Assembly (NCBI GenBank): GCA_900618795.1
Contig: UYJD01000001.1
Span: forward strand, 1,715,190 to 1,779,189
DNA length: 64,000 nt
Reading direction: 5' to 3'
Origin: Cyanodermella asteris
Lineage: Eukaryota; Ascomycota; Lecanoromycetes; Ostropales; Stictidaceae
Shown here: piece by piece, positions 10,443 to 21,958 of the stretch
How positions within the stretch are numbered: the stretch's first letter is position 1
Layout: each line of letters starts with the position of its first letter
The notes under the pieces: generated by a model
Told to the model about the DNA's origin: nothing
Database searches by the model: none
The model's input: only the letters and a program-made list of their open reading frames with translations
Program-made: the position numbers and the translations under genes

Positions 10443-11364
10443 TCACTCCAACAATGCCCATGTATGATCGTCCGTCGTCGTGTACGTGACCGAGCCGCTC
10501 AGTAGTTCGTCGCCCGCTTTCAGAACTTCGGCGATGGGCTGCTTCAGCGAAGCAGCAATATGCTGAGCATTGTAGCCCTCGTTGTTGTCTGGAGCATTCT
10601 TCAAGAAGTCCACCACAGCCTTCGCAGTCGCCGAGAACCCCAGCATATTCGGCCCGCCCGCATTTTGATCCTGCTGCACAAACAATCCACCATCGTCATC
10701 ACGCTTCATCCCCTCCGCCCCTTCGGGTGGTCCCCGTGTAAAAAACAAATGCACCGCCGTCGCCTCCAGCATATGATAACTAATCGCATTCGTATCCCTA
10801 ATCGGCCTGAGCATATTCGCTCCCACATGCCTCTTGCTGTTGAACTGCTTCAGTTTTCCGAAACATCGCGCCCACTTGCCGATTTCCAGGGCCCGCTCGT
10901 TCTCGGATTGGGGAAGCGGGTTTCCCGCGTCGTCTTCCATGGCTTTTTCGGCGTCGGTCCATACTTTGACGTCGACGGTGCCAGTCCCATCGTCGAGGAC
11001 GTAGGTCGTGTTTGTGGCCTGTTTGGAGATGTTGCGGATCTGCCCGATTATGTGGATGTGTCCGGCTTCGTGGCCGTCGATGCGGATGTCGCCCTCGGGT
11101 GGGGGGTCTGGGGCGCTGAGGACTTGGAGGATCGTACAGGGGCGCAGTGATTCTTTTGAGTACTATAAATGTTAGAAGATATGAGCATGGTAACTAGTGC
11201 TTTCGTACCTTGCTGCCGCCACCCTGGCTGCCTTGGGGTTGCGAACCACCCATGAATCCTCCGCCTCCAGCACCACCCTGCCCGCCGTAGCTGGTGGTCG
11301 AGTAGTCATTATTGCCGTAGTTACTGTTTCCATAGTTTCCGTAGTTACCACCGTAGCTTGCCAT
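10443..11364 (-). CDS. RFA2: Replication protein A 32 kDa subunit
   Basis: Model: complement(join(10443..11162, 11209..11364)), 291 residues, with a 46 nt intron. Exon 1 encodes a Gly/Tyr/Asn-rich head (MASYGGNYGN...) that matches the flexible, phosphorylatable N-terminus of RPA32. Exon 2 gives the OB fold: a typical ESLRP entry, then GHIHIIGQIRN, YVLDDGTG and VKVWTDAE, then the C-terminal winged-helix region near residues 220-291. It is the middle subunit of the RPA heterotrimer that coats single-stranded DNA in replication, repair and recombination. The start ATG at 11364 is preferred because the Gly-rich head is in frame and joins exactly to the OB fold. Its divergent promoter carries two ACGCGA boxes. 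Confidence 0.93.
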
Positions 11365-11745
11365 GATGTCGTTTGGTTTGGTGGTGTTTTGATACCGTTG
11401 GAAGGCTGGCTGCTGTTGACTTTCGTCTTAACCAGTCGTTTCGTCGCTGGGAGGAGAACGCGACGGCGGGGTTTTAGGCGTGCTGGGTTCGCGTTTACCA
11501 GGCAGCCACTGAGTGGTTGCGGGATGACTAAGCGCCACCTCCGCTGGATGCGGAGCTGCGAGCCGCTATCAGAAAAAGTTCTGAGGATCTTGGAAGTGGA
11601 GTGAATTTAGGAAGCGGTCAACTGCAGAATTTGAAACTGTAAACCGGGAGCTCTTACAGCGGGAACACAGCCTATTGACAATGTCGGACTGATCATAAAC
11701 TCAACTTTTTCCAGCCATTACTGGCTTCCGCACATCATCTACACC
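11365..11745. promoter_or_regulatory. Divergent RFA2/DBP10 promoter with two ACGCGA boxes
   Basis: This 381 bp intergenic stretch separates RFA2 (minus) and DBP10 (plus). ACGCGA lies at 11458-11463, and its reverse complement TCGCGT at 11489-11494. ACGCG-core (MCB) boxes bind MBF and drive G1/S transcription of replication genes in yeasts, including RPA genes. Use of the same logic here is inference. Confidence 0.5.
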
Positions 11746-14469
11746 ATGCCGGGCCGCGCAGCTTCACCCACAGCTTCTCTCAGCGGCTTCGACATTTCAG
11801 GTCAGCTTTTGGGAGGGAACGATGATGAGGGAGCGAATGTACCCAAAACGGGCAAGAGGGAAGATGCCCTTACTATACCAGCATTCGACGAAGGCGGCGA
11901 CTCCGATGATGCGGATTTTATCGCAGCGACACAAGCTGCATCGAACCGAAAGTCGTCAAATGTCAAAGGCCGAAGCGTGAAGAAAGGAGGTGGATTCCAG
12001 GCTATGGGTTTGAACGCAAACCTACTGAAAGCTATCACGAGAAAAGGTTTCTCGGTTCCTACACCAATTCAGCGCAAGACTATACCGCTTGTCCTCGATC
12101 GGCAAGATGTGGTGGGCATGGCGCGAACGGGGTCCGGGAAGACGGCAGCTTTTGTAATACCTATGGTCGAAAAGCTGAAGACACACAGCGCGCGGGTCGG
12201 ATCGCGAGCGCTGATCATGTCTCCATCAAGAGAACTGGCATTGCAGACTTTGAAGGTTGTGAAAGAGCTTGGTAAGGGAACCGACCTGAAGACTGTGCTG
12301 TTGGTGGGCGGTGATAGCATCGAGGAACAATTTGGCATGATGGCTGCGAACCCGGACATCATCATCGCTACGCCTGGACGGTTTCTGCATTTGAAGGTCG
12401 AGATGAGCATGGACCTGTCTTCGATTCAGTACGTTGTCTTTGATGAAGCTGACCGCCTTTTCGAGATGGGTTTCGCTGCACAGTTGCAAGAGATTCTACA
12501 TGCCCTACCGCCTTCCCGACAGACGTTACTGTTCTCCGCGACTCTACCAAAATCGTTGGTCGAATTTGCTCGAGCTGGTCTGCAGGAACCCAGTCTTGTT
12601 CGTCTCGATGCCGAAAGCAAGATTTCGCCCGATCTCCAGAGCGCTTTTTTTCCAGTCAAGAATGGAGAAAAAGAGGGCAGTCTTCTTTACCTCCTTAGCG
12701 AGGTTATCAAAATGCCTACTGGCGAGACGGAAGCTGCACAGAACGCAAAGACCACAAGTGGAAGGCAAAAGAATGACAAGAAACGAAAGAGGACTGAAAT
12801 GGAGAAAGGCATCAAGGAGTCTCCGACCGAGCATTCGACCATCATTTTCACCGCCACCAAGCATCACGTCGAATATATTGCAAATATGTTGCGATCTTAC
12901 GGCTACGCAACTTCTCATTTGTACGGCAATTTGGACCAGGTAGCTCGAAACATGCAGGTAGCAGATTTCAGAAGCGGCATGAGCAACATTCTTGTAGCGA
13001 CGGACGTGGCTGCCCGCGGAGTGGATATCCCGATCCTCGCTAATGTCATCAACTACGACTTCCCTTCTCAGCCCAAGATCTACGTACACCGAGTTGGTCG
13101 AACAGCTCGTGCAGGCCAGAGAGGGTGGAGCTACAGCTTCATCGGCGATTCTGATTGTCCGTATCTACTGGACCTGCAACTTTTCCTGGGTCGACCGTTA
13201 ATCCTGGGACGGCAGACGCCCAATCCCGACTATGCCCAGAATGTTGTCGTTGGGACTCTTCCAAGAGACAGGGTGCAGCGATCTTCCGAATGGGTCAGCA
13301 AGTTGCTCAGCGAAGATATCGATACTTCTACCCTCAAGGACGTATCCATCAAAGGTGAGAAGCTCGTCATGAGGTCTCGTAACTCTGCTTCGAGTGAGAG
13401 TGCGAAGCGCGCGAAACAGGTCACATCGACCGACCAGTGGCTTGAATTGCATTCGCTATTTCAAGATACTGCTGATGTGGCTGGCATGCAGAGAGAGCAG
13501 ATGCTGGCCCGAATCAGCGGCTTCAGACCATCGGAGACGATTTTTGAGATCGGGCGAAGAGGAGCTGAAGGAGAGCTAGGCGAAGTCGTGAAGAAGCGAA
13601 GGGAAATTATACAGCGCAAGAAGGAAAGGCAAGCCCTTATCAATGGCATTACAGCAGGGCCCACAGACCACGACGATATGGACGGCGTGGAAAACGGAGA
13701 TCACGCAAACATCGACGATTCAGGAGACGAAGCTCAAGCCGACGGCATAGACGCCGACATGGACTCCGCCAGCGAATCCGAGCTCGAAGTCACCTTCTCC
13801 GACCCCACAAACAGTAAATCACGTAAGAACCGCGGCGACTACAAGGACTCCGAAAATTTCATGTCCTACCATCCCACCTCTACCAACGTGCACGAAGAGC
13901 GGGGCTACGGCGTCCGCTCCGGCGGTACCTTCCTCCAAGACGCAAAAGGCGCAACCATGGATCTCGGTGCTGACGAGGGCGGAAAGGGCTTTGCACAGCC
14001 GTCGACCATGAGATGGGACAAGAGACACAAAAAGTACGTCTCACGCGCCAATGACGAGGATGGCAGCAAAGGGGCGAAGATGATTCGCGGAGAATCTGGA
14101 GCAAAAATTGCGGCCAGCTTCAAGAGTGGGCGGTTTGATGCGTGGAAGCGAAGTAATCGGATTGATAAGATGCCGCGGGTGGGCGAGGTGGAGTCTGCGA
14201 GGACGGTACCCGGTGCTGCGAACGCGATGGGGGGAAAGAGGTGGAGGCATAAAACGGACAAGGCGCCAAAACAGGCGGACAAGTATAGAGATGATTTCTA
14301 CAAGGTCAAGAAGAAGGTCGAGGCCGCCAAGGAAAGGCGAGCCGGTGCTTTCGCGGAGACTGGAAAGAACGAGCTCAAGAGCAATGCCGATGTTCGCAAG
14401 GATAGGAAGCTCAAGGAAAAAAGAAAGGCCAAGACGGCGCGGCCTAGCAGAAAGGGCAAAGGGCGATGA
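11746..14469 (+). CDS. DBP10: ATP-dependent RNA helicase Dbp10 (DEAD-box)
   Basis: The intronless 907-residue protein has all DEAD-box motifs in order: Q motif (PTPIQ, near residue 106), ARTGSGKT (near 126), [20 protein letters not shown] (near 233), SAT (near 263), ATDVAARG and [10 protein letters not shown] (near 447). An insertion rich in Lys between motifs III and IV (about 325-355) and a long acidic then basic tail follow. The Dbp10 C-terminal domain lies near 690-735 (SENFMSYHP...), which separates it from other DEAD-box helicases. It acts in the nucleolus in 60S ribosomal subunit assembly. The tail ends in a very basic stretch typical of nucleolar proteins. The length is close to other fungal Dbp10 proteins. 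Confidence 0.95.
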   Translation: MPGRAASPTASLSGFDISGQLLGGNDDEGANVPKTGKREDALTIPAFDEGGDSDDADFIAATQAASNRKSSNVKGRSVKKGGGFQAMGLNANLLKAITRKGFSVPTPIQRKTIPLVLDRQDVVGMARTGSGKTAAFVIPMVEKLKTHSARVGSRALIMSPSRELALQTLKVVKELGKGTDLKTVLLVGGDSIEEQFGMMAANPDIIIATPGRFLHLKVEMSMDLSSIQYVVFDEADRLFEMGFAAQLQEILHALPPSRQTLLFSATLPKSLVEFARAGLQEPSLVRLDAESKISPDLQSAFFPVKNGEKEGSLLYLLSEVIKMPTGETEAAQNAKTTSGRQKNDKKRKRTEMEKGIKESPTEHSTIIFTATKHHVEYIANMLRSYGYATSHLYGNLDQVARNMQVADFRSGMSNILVATDVAARGVDIPILANVINYDFPSQPKIYVHRVGRTARAGQRGWSYSFIGDSDCPYLLDLQLFLGRPLILGRQTPNPDYAQNVVVGTLPRDRVQRSSEWVSKLLSEDIDTSTLKDVSIKGEKLVMRSRNSASSESAKRAKQVTSTDQWLELHSLFQDTADVAGMQREQMLARISGFRPSETIFEIGRRGAEGELGEVVKKRREIIQRKKERQALINGITAGPTDHDDMDGVENGDHANIDDSGDEAQADGIDADMDSASESELEVTFSDPTNSKSRKNRGDYKDSENFMSYHPTSTNVHEERGYGVRSGGTFLQDAKGATMDLGADEGGKGFAQPSTMRWDKRHKKYVSRANDEDGSKGAKMIRGESGAKIAASFKSGRFDAWKRSNRIDKMPRVGEVESARTVPGAANAMGGKRWRHKTDKAPKQADKYRDDFYKVKKKVEAAKERRAGAFAETGKNELKSNADVRKDRKLKEKRKAKTARPSRKGKGR

Positions 14470-15182
14470 GCTCGGTACCTTCAAAATGAATTCAGTTTTG
14501 AGCGAATACGTTATTTCCACCCATGTATTATGCTGCCTGTCCCAAAAGTCACAACACTCACCGTTTTGCTCGCCGCCGGTGCTCTGCACGCATTCTTCCC
14601 GATATTATAGCAACCTCGCTACCCAAGACGGGTGGACCATCGACCCCAAGTACCCTATTGATAGAACCGCGGTGCTGTGAGTCGCTTGCTGTGAATTCAT
14701 TGTCCGCTGCTGCTCGCACCGGTGGCTGGAGAGGCCCCTTTCATGTTCCACGCCGAACTCACGAGCGCCTCTACCAGCAACCGCATTGCCCTCTCGTCCG
14801 GTCGAAATCAATTTTACTTGTCCAGCGCAATTCACAATCGGTCTGCCCTGATCTGCCCACGGGCATAAAAACCCCTTGCTCCTTGCCTCTGTCCCTCTAT
14901 TCTCTCTCCCTACTACACGTCACACAAATTTTCAGCATCGTTCACGACTTGAGCGTTCGACCATCAAAGCTGAAGCTGCAAGCAACAAGTCTTCTCACCT
15001 TACCTTTCCCAAGCGCAGACCATCCACAGTTAGCGTGTCTTCCACTTCACCATCCCGACAGTCACCTCGTTCGCATCGACACGAGTTTTTGACGAGTCCA
15101 TCATCGGCAGCCCGAACCTCACCTCACACATCGACCTGACCACCATCACACCACTCCTTCCCTTCATACATTCGACACCGTC
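14470..15182. promoter_or_regulatory. Intergenic with pyrimidine-rich leader
   Basis: After the DBP10 3' end, the stretch from about 14870 to 15182 is rich in C and T (tctctctccctac, ccttcccttcat) and runs into an ATG at 15183. Such CT-rich blocks mark transcription start regions and 5' leaders in filamentous fungi. No stable RNA is seen. Confidence 0.5.
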
Positions 15183-15846
15183 ATGCCTATCCACCAGCGC
15201 CGCGGTATCACGCCCGGTACTTCCATGGACATGAGAGGGAAGCCGAGCGGCACTGGTCGAGCTCGCATTCTCGCCCATGCATTCCGCCCGAATCAATCCG
15301 CATCTCGGACACAAAGCTCCTCGTTGACGGAGGCCGCACGAGTCCGACGTGCAAGCCAGGGTGCCGAACGCTGTGTCATGCAAAGACCTACGCCTCGCCC
15401 ACAAAGCTCCTCGTCAACGGAATCTGGGCGACAGCCGGCGGCCAAACGTCGTCGCTTGGTGCGCGGTCGTCGCCCAGAGATCTCCTCGCCAACAGAGCAG
15501 GGAGCAACGCCAGTCGCTGAGCAAGGCGCTCCTGGGCTTCGATATCCTTCGAGCGGTAAGTCCAGTTCCACGTCGAGTCTGACTCGCTTCCACCTTGTAC
15601 ATCTTGTCGCTGACGAACATAGAAGAAGAAGACGAATTGAAGTTGGCGTTTATGTCAAGCAAAGCAAATGAGACGCAAAGACCATTGAAAAGGAAGCGTA
15701 AGTCTGCTTCGATACACCGCGGTTTTTTGTCAAACACATCGTTATTCTTGCTTCAATTGTCGATGAAAGACATGAAGGCCCGGGGTCTGTTACGAATTGC
15801 GGTTGGGCTCCCGCCAAGGGATTGCATCGCGGACAAACACGGGTGA
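15183..15846 (+). CDS. Hypothetical basic, Ser-rich protein
   Basis: Preferred model: join(15183..15555, 15623..15846), 198 residues. The intron 15556-15622 has GTAAGT and TAG borders and joins the first frame to an acidic EEEDELK segment in frame. A second possible intron, 15698-15769 (GTAAGT...AAAG, 72 nt), is a multiple of three, so skipping it leaves the frame intact; a 174-residue form is possible. The N-terminal part is basic and carries three loose repeats of a Ser-Ser-x-Thr-Glu motif, with KRRRL as a possible nuclear signal. No family is recognised. The CT-rich leader in front of it is the best sign that it is transcribed. Confidence 0.5.
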
Positions 15847-16286
15847 AAATCAGTTTGACTGTACACATGCCGCATCGATGTCGGATCGCAGCCTAACGCG
15901 GTCTGTCTCCGACATCGTGTGGACATGTCATGATCTGAGCATGTGTAAACAAGAAGCGGCATGTCGCGTGAACACGTTCAGTCGCGTGTCTTTTCCATGA
16001 CGCACGGCCGAGCACCGCGACCCAGGTCATTGGTTCCACCCAGAAAAGGCAGCCTACCAAGGGTCGGCCAATATTCAGGGACATCACGCAGGGGGATCGC
16101 GAGTGATGACCGGGGGGTCCACAGCTCCACGCCGCATCCGCCGGCGGACCAAGAAGAAAACACGCTGCAGCTCCCTGCTGTTCCTGGATTTGCTGTTATT
16201 TCCCGCTCCTCCCCTGCCTTTCGGCCTCTTGAGCTGCTGCGTTTAATTGTCCTCATATAAATGAGATATCTCTACAAGCTTTTCAT
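15847..16286. other. Intergenic before the OTU gene
   Basis: Nothing beyond the likely promoter of the OTU gene is seen; a tcatataaatg element sits at 16253-16263, about 25 bases before the first ATG considered. Confidence 0.4.
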
Positions 16287-17577
16287 TTGCCTCACGCATG
16301 CCATGAGCGCTTCCCGCTGACGTTCCGCCCTCATGCAGTCCCCGACGAGACCGACGATCGCGAACCCACTCCGATCCCCGACTCCGACCTGTCCTCAAGC
16401 TCAATGGCGAAGGGCAGGAAGGGGCAGGGCACGAAGGGTGTCGCGACGAAAAAGTCCGGTGCGAGCAGGAAGGCCGCCGTGACCAAGAAAGAGGAGGCGG
16501 ACAAAAACAAGACAAGCTCGTCTTCCTGCGCGGAGTTCAGCATTTCGCAGACGAGTGGTGTTCCCGGCGTTGAGGCCATGAGCAAAGCTGGTTTCTTGCG
16601 GGTGCCCACCAAGGGTGATGGTATGAAAACCCCTCTTCCTGTGCTTCCATTCTCAGTACGAGCTGCACTCACGTTCTGCCTACCTATCCTCACTTACCTC
16701 GTCATTTCAGTGTCGTTGCTTGCAACATGGGCTAACACCACATGTAGGAAACTGTCTCTTCAACGCCCTCTCGGCCCAGCTGTCCGGCACCGAGGGCATG
16801 AGCTTCGACCTGCGAAGGATGGCGGTTCGCCACATGCGCGAACATCCTGGCGAGTTCGAAAACTTTGTGACCCCCGATATGGTGCTGGAGAACAGGCGCC
16901 ACTCGACCCGATCAACCGGCAAGGTCGCGGTTGTCGATCAGACGGCGCTGTTTCGCAAATACCTCCACGGAATGGCCAAGGAAGGGATCTGGGGTACACA
17001 GCTCGAGGTGACCGCACTGGCCTGCGCGGCAGATGTACACATCACCGTATATTCGGACATGTCCCCGGGGCCAACCGAGTACAACGAAGATGGCAGAGGC
17101 AGGGCATTCTTGTTTTACATGGACCTCCACTGGGAAGGTCTTTGCCGACCTGGAGAGTCCCTCCTCGCTTCTGGGGACTTCCTGGCCGATCTCGAGGCCA
17201 AGCTGCTGCTGCCCGACGACCACTCCAGCGTTTCGAGCAAGCGCAGCTTGTCCGAATGTGACGACGACGAGGACGGCCAGGAAACCCAGGCCCGCAAAAA
17301 GCCCAACACCAGGATCATCGGAGGGCTGCCATCATCCGCCACGGCCGTCGAAGCCAGACCTCCCTCTTCCTCCTCTTCAATGGCTGTTGCGTCGTCGTTC
17401 TCGACCTCGGGCTCAAGCTCATTTACGAGCGACACGTCGCTTTCGGAAAGGGGACAAACCCATGCGAGAAAGTTCAAGAATCAACTGGCAGCATCCAGGA
17501 ACCGAGTGGAGGAGTGGAAAGCCGAGAAGGAAAAGTCGGTCCGGAGTCCGCGTTCTGGAAACAAAGCCATGCGATAG
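16287..17577 (+). CDS. OTU-domain cysteine protease (deubiquitinase-like)
   Basis: Model: join(16287..16620, 16748..17577), 387 residues; a start at 16404 (348 residues) is the main alternative. The 127 nt intron splits the catalytic motif, which reads GDGNCLFNAL when joined: the Asp and Cys of the OTU catalytic centre. The domain continues with a DLRRMAVRHMREH helix and ends with the His motif MDLHWEGL near residue 230. The N-terminus is Lys-rich and basic; the C-terminal 150 residues are disordered, with an acidic DDDEDGQ patch and Ser runs. OTU proteases remove ubiquitin chains. The substrate chain type cannot be read from sequence, and the tail matches no domain I know. Confidence 0.85.
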
Positions 17578-17921
17578 GGCGACGGACACTGGCGGGGAGG
17601 GGGAAACAATGTTGAACGAAAGCAACGGCCGCATCATTTTTGCTTTTTGTGAGCGTTTCAGCACTGATATCCCGCATGACGAATCACGACAGCAATTATA
17701 GACGGGATCGGAAAGAATGGGAGGAACGACGCCGATGGAGGAGCGTCGGAGGAAGACGCGACTTGGAGGGTCGCTGCTAGAATAGTTTCGTTACCACAAT
17801 CACATGGCTTTACGCCAATATCAGATAGCAAAGCTTGGCCAATATTTCAACGCAATCGTGATCTATGCCTCGTCCGATGTACATTTCCATCTTGCCATCC
17901 GCCTTCCAACTTGCCGCTCAC
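17578..17921. other. Convergent intergenic
   Basis: It lies between the 3' ends of the OTU gene and the glutathione transferase gene. Nothing specific is seen. Confidence 0.5.
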
Positions 17922-18679
17922 TCAGGTCGTAGCCGGATACAGCGTGTGTCCCGTCTTCTCGACCGCCTTCTTGTACGCCGCATCCGCATGGCAAGCCTTC
18001 AACCACTCCTGAATTTTCGGATAGTCGACCCCCTTCCTGATGCCCAGCTCTCGCTCCTGCACGAAATCGACCGAGAACTCCATCATAATGTCGGCAATGG
18101 TCGGCTGCGCGCCCAGGATGAACGGCCCTGAGCTCTTCGCCAGCTCACGCTCGAGCCAGTTGAAGTCGTTGACAATGTTTGCGCTCAGCTTCTTCTCCAT
18201 CTCCTCGACTGCGTTCGGCGTGGCCTTCTTGGCGTCTTCGGGAAACTGCCAGCGCGCGTAGAGGATGGCGAGGCCGTGGAGCATAAAGGTTGCTTCGGCG
18301 GCGTGCAGCCATTGTTGAGCTTGGACGCGGCGGGGCTGGTCCGTGGGGAGGAGAGCGTGGTTCGTGTCGTACTTTTCTAGGAGATATCTAGAGTGAGGAG
18401 ACGTCAGTCCGTTGAGTCGGTCTGTGCAACGTGCGTACAGTGGGAGATTAGAACATACTCGGCGATGGCTCCGGATTCGGCGACCACCAGGCCGTTGTCG
18501 CTGATGCTGGGGAATTTGCCCAATGGGTTCCCAGACTTCTCCTTGAAGTCCGCCGGGGCCTTCTGGCTCACGCGGTCGGAGAATTCGACGGTGTAGGGAA
18601 TGTTGAGCTTCTCCATGAGCCAGGCACTGCGGATAGACCGCGAGGCCTGCAGGAAGTAGAGCGTGATCGGCTTAGACAT
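17922..18679 (-). CDS. Glutathione S-transferase
   Basis: Model: complement(join(17922..18387, 18459..18679)), 228 residues; the 71 nt intron has GTATGT and TAG borders. The N-terminal thioredoxin-like domain starts SKPITLYFLQASRS with the usual active-site Ser/Arg region near residues 12-16, cis-proline in GKFPSI and the glutathione-binding ESGAIAEYL near residues 68-76. The all-helical C-terminal domain follows, with the N-capping GAQPTIADI. The family conjugates glutathione to electrophiles or reduces peroxides in the cytosol. The exon join restores a continuous EYLLEKY helix, which supports the splice choice. The subclass is Ure2p/fungal-specific-like at most. Confidence 0.9.
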
Positions 18680-20005
18680 GGCGTGACAATGAAATGTGAA
18701 GTGAAGTCGACGACTTCAGCGTATTCGAGGATGTTGGGGATGGTGATGCTGCGTCGAGAAGCAGGACTCTCGGGGTCTGTATTTATCCTTCATGTTGTCT
18801 GGTAAAGGATATCGCGCGTTCCGACCACAAACTGTTCCTGGCAGAGGTCGTTTGAGAGCAATTGAGTGGATGGGCTGGTGTTCTCGACCGCGTGCGGACG
18901 GATCGGGTGGGGTGCGGCCGGCCTCCATGACGTTGCCGGAGAAGCCCCCATATGCCATTGAACCAATGTGGCATTGGATATGGTCCCGGGGAAAAGGGAC
19001 GACTCCTGAAGCTAGTTGCGCTTCTCCGAAAGAGCGTATCAGTATAAAAAGTGCTCGTCAGCGGTGCCGATTCTCGCTCCTGCTACTTACCAGTGGCTTA
19101 CTCCACACCATGCCCGCGCTTCACGCATGGGCTGTCGTTGACATCTCATGGAATGAATTGCTCGCAATCATTTCGGTACGACTTGTGATTCCACTCAAAG
19201 ACATGCCGTGGTCTCAATGTGATTCGGAGCAATTGAGGGTCAATTCTTGATTTGCGAAGCAAGGAAGCTTTTCTTTGAGCCCTGCGCGTTTTTGGTCGCC
19301 GGCAAGCTCTTCGACATGGTGCCGCCATTCGACATTCTGAACCTGGCTGTTCATAAATGTCGCGAGATCCGATTTTAACCTGATGACTCCCGGCGTCAAC
19401 CAACCTTGTTGGCACGTATAGGTCAAAATTGTCCAGTCGGGCTACTGGGCTGGCTCACGGGCCCGACAGCTTACCGAGCCTGTCCAGTGATTGCTCCTGG
19501 GTTCACAAACAAAGACATGTATGAATACCCCATGCGCACAGGCGGTGTGCGACAGACATATCAATGTTAAGTCAAGAATGGCACTACGCATGGTGATACC
19601 GTAGGCCAAAACCGGGGCCAAATGTAGATACAAGCTGCGTCGCATTTCAATGGAGTAAGCTGCAATCCGCGTCACAGGTGACCAACAGTATCAATGACCT
19701 TGTTACAAGCAAAGGTGCTTGATCAAGCAGTCAAATTCAGTTTTGTCTCCGGACAAGCCCAGGCAATCGCGGCGAACGGTATTCTAGGAGGCATGGACAC
19801 CCTGATAGAGACACCTTTACTTGAGTCTCTATGACTCCTCACCACAGCTTTGCTAATCAACTCCTTTTTAGCGCGCCAAACAGCTCTGGCTTGTTCGAAA
19901 GTAACAGGGTCCTCTTAAAGACCTCCGAGCCTGCCCAGTCTCATATCAATGGGCGATCTATAATCGAACAGACTCAAAGAACCTGCCTACGGCACCTATC
20001 AAAAG
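18680..20005. other. Intergenic, 1.3 kb
   Basis: It holds the GST promoter and the leader of the next gene. A tataaaaa box at 19043-19050 is followed by an ATG at 19110 opening a 46-codon frame ending at 19250; it has no recognisable features and I do not call it a gene. A perfect 8 bp hairpin (ATAGAGAC at 19805-19812, GTCTCTAT at 19825-19832) is present. Confidence 0.4.
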
Positions 20006-20635
20006 ATGTCCTCCGACGCTCAATATCGGTCGAATCCCCTGACTTATGGCGGTTCGGTCAAAAAGCTGTTCAACGACCACAGAGCGGGCATTGACACCAC
20101 TACTGTACCGGCAGACGAGCCATCTCGCGGCGGGCTTGATCAGCCACGCAAGCTGGGGCCAGTCGACCTGTACCAGCAACTCTCCCACGAACAGCAGGTC
20201 TCATGGAACAGATGGCACTACGAAAGATCCCTCGCGGAGTGTCCGCCCCACTGGGCCGACGCGGAAACAATCAAAGCTGCCGAGAAGTATCTTGCGGAAA
20301 GAGATACAGTATTCAACAAGGAGACCATGTTGTCGTATGGCAGCGAGTGCACGCGGCTGATCAAGCTCGACAGTTTATACAAAGATATTGCGGGTCATCT
20401 GGAGTGGAAGTATCAACATTGTTCGTCTGAGCGGCAGCGGGAAGAGGCGAAGAAGAGACTGCAGGAGTGGAAAGCGCTACGTGTGGAAGGAGGATTTGGT
20501 GAGGTGTGGGACGATGTCATGAGTGATGAAATGTACGAGAGGATGCTTGGGATGGAGACTGTAACGTCTGGCGTGAGTGGACAACGAGAAGAAACGGCAG
20601 TACGAAATCACGACTCAGAAATGGTGGGCACATGA
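20006..20635 (+). CDS. Hypothetical 209-residue protein
   Basis: This single-exon frame encodes a hydrophilic, mostly helical protein with an N-terminal SNPLTYGGSVKKLF and several Trp residues in the central part (VSWNRWHYERS, PPHWAD, HLEWKY). No signal peptide or membrane segment is present. Gln/Glu/Arg-rich helix near residues 140-160 may be a coiled coil. I do not recognise the family. Codon use and length support a real gene, and the 3' end is tail-to-tail with the next gene at a distance of about 180 bp. Confidence 0.6.
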   Translation: MSSDAQYRSNPLTYGGSVKKLFNDHRAGIDTTTVPADEPSRGGLDQPRKLGPVDLYQQLSHEQQVSWNRWHYERSLAECPPHWADAETIKAAEKYLAERDTVFNKETMLSYGSECTRLIKLDSLYKDIAGHLEWKYQHCSSERQREEAKKRLQEWKALRVEGGFGEVWDDVMSDEMYERMLGMETVTSGVSGQREETAVRNHDSEMVGT

Positions 20636-20814
20636 TATGCGAGCTCTTCTCCCAATGATCAATACGTCTTCCAAAACTGATACTGACAAGTTATGCAATC
20701 CACCGTGCAAATTATGAGCACAGGTCAAATGAATCGGTAATGTCAATTCTGGCGGGCCCCATCCTGCTGGATCCATCGCACCAGTAAACACTACATACTT
20801 GCTTTCTTCCACCC

Positions 20815-21958
20815 CTAAACAACCTCCTTCTCATCTGATATAGCTCCCCTCGATGTTGTTGAAAAGTGGCTTTGCCCGATATGGCTTCCATCAGAGACGG
20901 ACACATCCTCCAATTTCGTCGCTTGAGATGGAATGATGTCAATTTCCTGTCCAGCCATGGCAGAAAGCAAGCTCTCTGTTGGTGGTGGGACAACCACGGC
21001 CAAGTTTTGCCTCACTTTTCGTGCTGTTGTCGCCCGTCTCCATAGATGCCTATGTTTCCTCGCTCCGGGAGGTCGAAGTAATGTGTTATTGCCGGAAGGA
21101 GGCCTTCTGGGCTCGTGGCTTCTTTTCAGAGCCTCAGACGCACGCTGGAATTCCGAGACTGTGGCAAGAGCCGGAACCTTCCGAGCAGACTCACGACTGA
21201 GTGCCTCGCGTTCCTCTCTGCGATGCATGTTCATCCTGTCCCACAGGCGATAAGGCGCTTGGGCCTGCCAATGGCTCCTAAGTTTCGAGTCAGTCTCACG
21301 TACCTTGGTCAAGTCTTAACGTGCTCACATACGGAGGAAAGGCGCCTTTATAAGGCTTCAGGTCTGCCTCGGTGAGCTGCGTCCAATGCTTTCCGTTTCG
21401 AAATCCGAAAGGAAAGCCCGTTCTAGGATTCGTCTTCGGGAGGGAAAGTGTCTTCAACTTTGGGATCGTCTCCGCAATGTATGCATTGACCTTGACGGAA
21501 ACCGATTTTCGCGGTCTACTACGCTCAACTAGTCGTGATGAGACAACCTCCACTTCGACAACACCCTTCTCAGCAACGACGGTGGTCCGTCGAGGTCCAT
21601 GTGCCGGTGCTTGATCTTCGTCTTCGTTCGTATCGTCGATCACAATCACGTCGGGGTCGTCGCCAACAGGATCACGACTGTTGTCACAAATCTCAATTGC
21701 TTGCTGCGTGGCGCTTTCGTCCTGACTCGAGGGTGGGCTGAGCGGCAAGCTCACGCGACCGGAAAGTAGGTCCTCGATCTTGCGTTCTGCGATTTTGAGG
21801 CGCTTTTTGATCTTTCTTTCTCGGCGATATGCCTCTTGAGCCAGGGACATCAACAGGCGTGCGTCTTCTAGGTCAGGCATGTTGAACCTCCAAATCAGAT
21901 GTTGAGGCTGAAATTTGGGAGCGAGGCTCTTTTCTTTCGCTTTCACGCCCGATATCAA
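20815..21958 (-). CDS. Hypothetical coiled-coil protein
   Basis: Model: complement(join(20815..21277, 21333..21958)), 362 residues. The 55 nt intron (GTATGT donor, TTAG acceptor, TGAC branch-like site) joins two frames precisely. A start at the internal ATG at 21880 is also possible. The N-terminal part has an Arg/Lys/Glu helix (EAYRRERKIKKRLKIAERK, coiled coil), then an acidic stretch DDPDVIVIDDTNEDED, a potential SUMO-interacting motif, and basic segments. No domain of known function is recognised; the composition suits a nuclear protein, which is inference. Confidence 0.6.

Noticed and set aside
19110-19250. 46-codon frame after a TATA box
   Set aside because: Too short and featureless to separate from chance; recorded only within the intergenic note.
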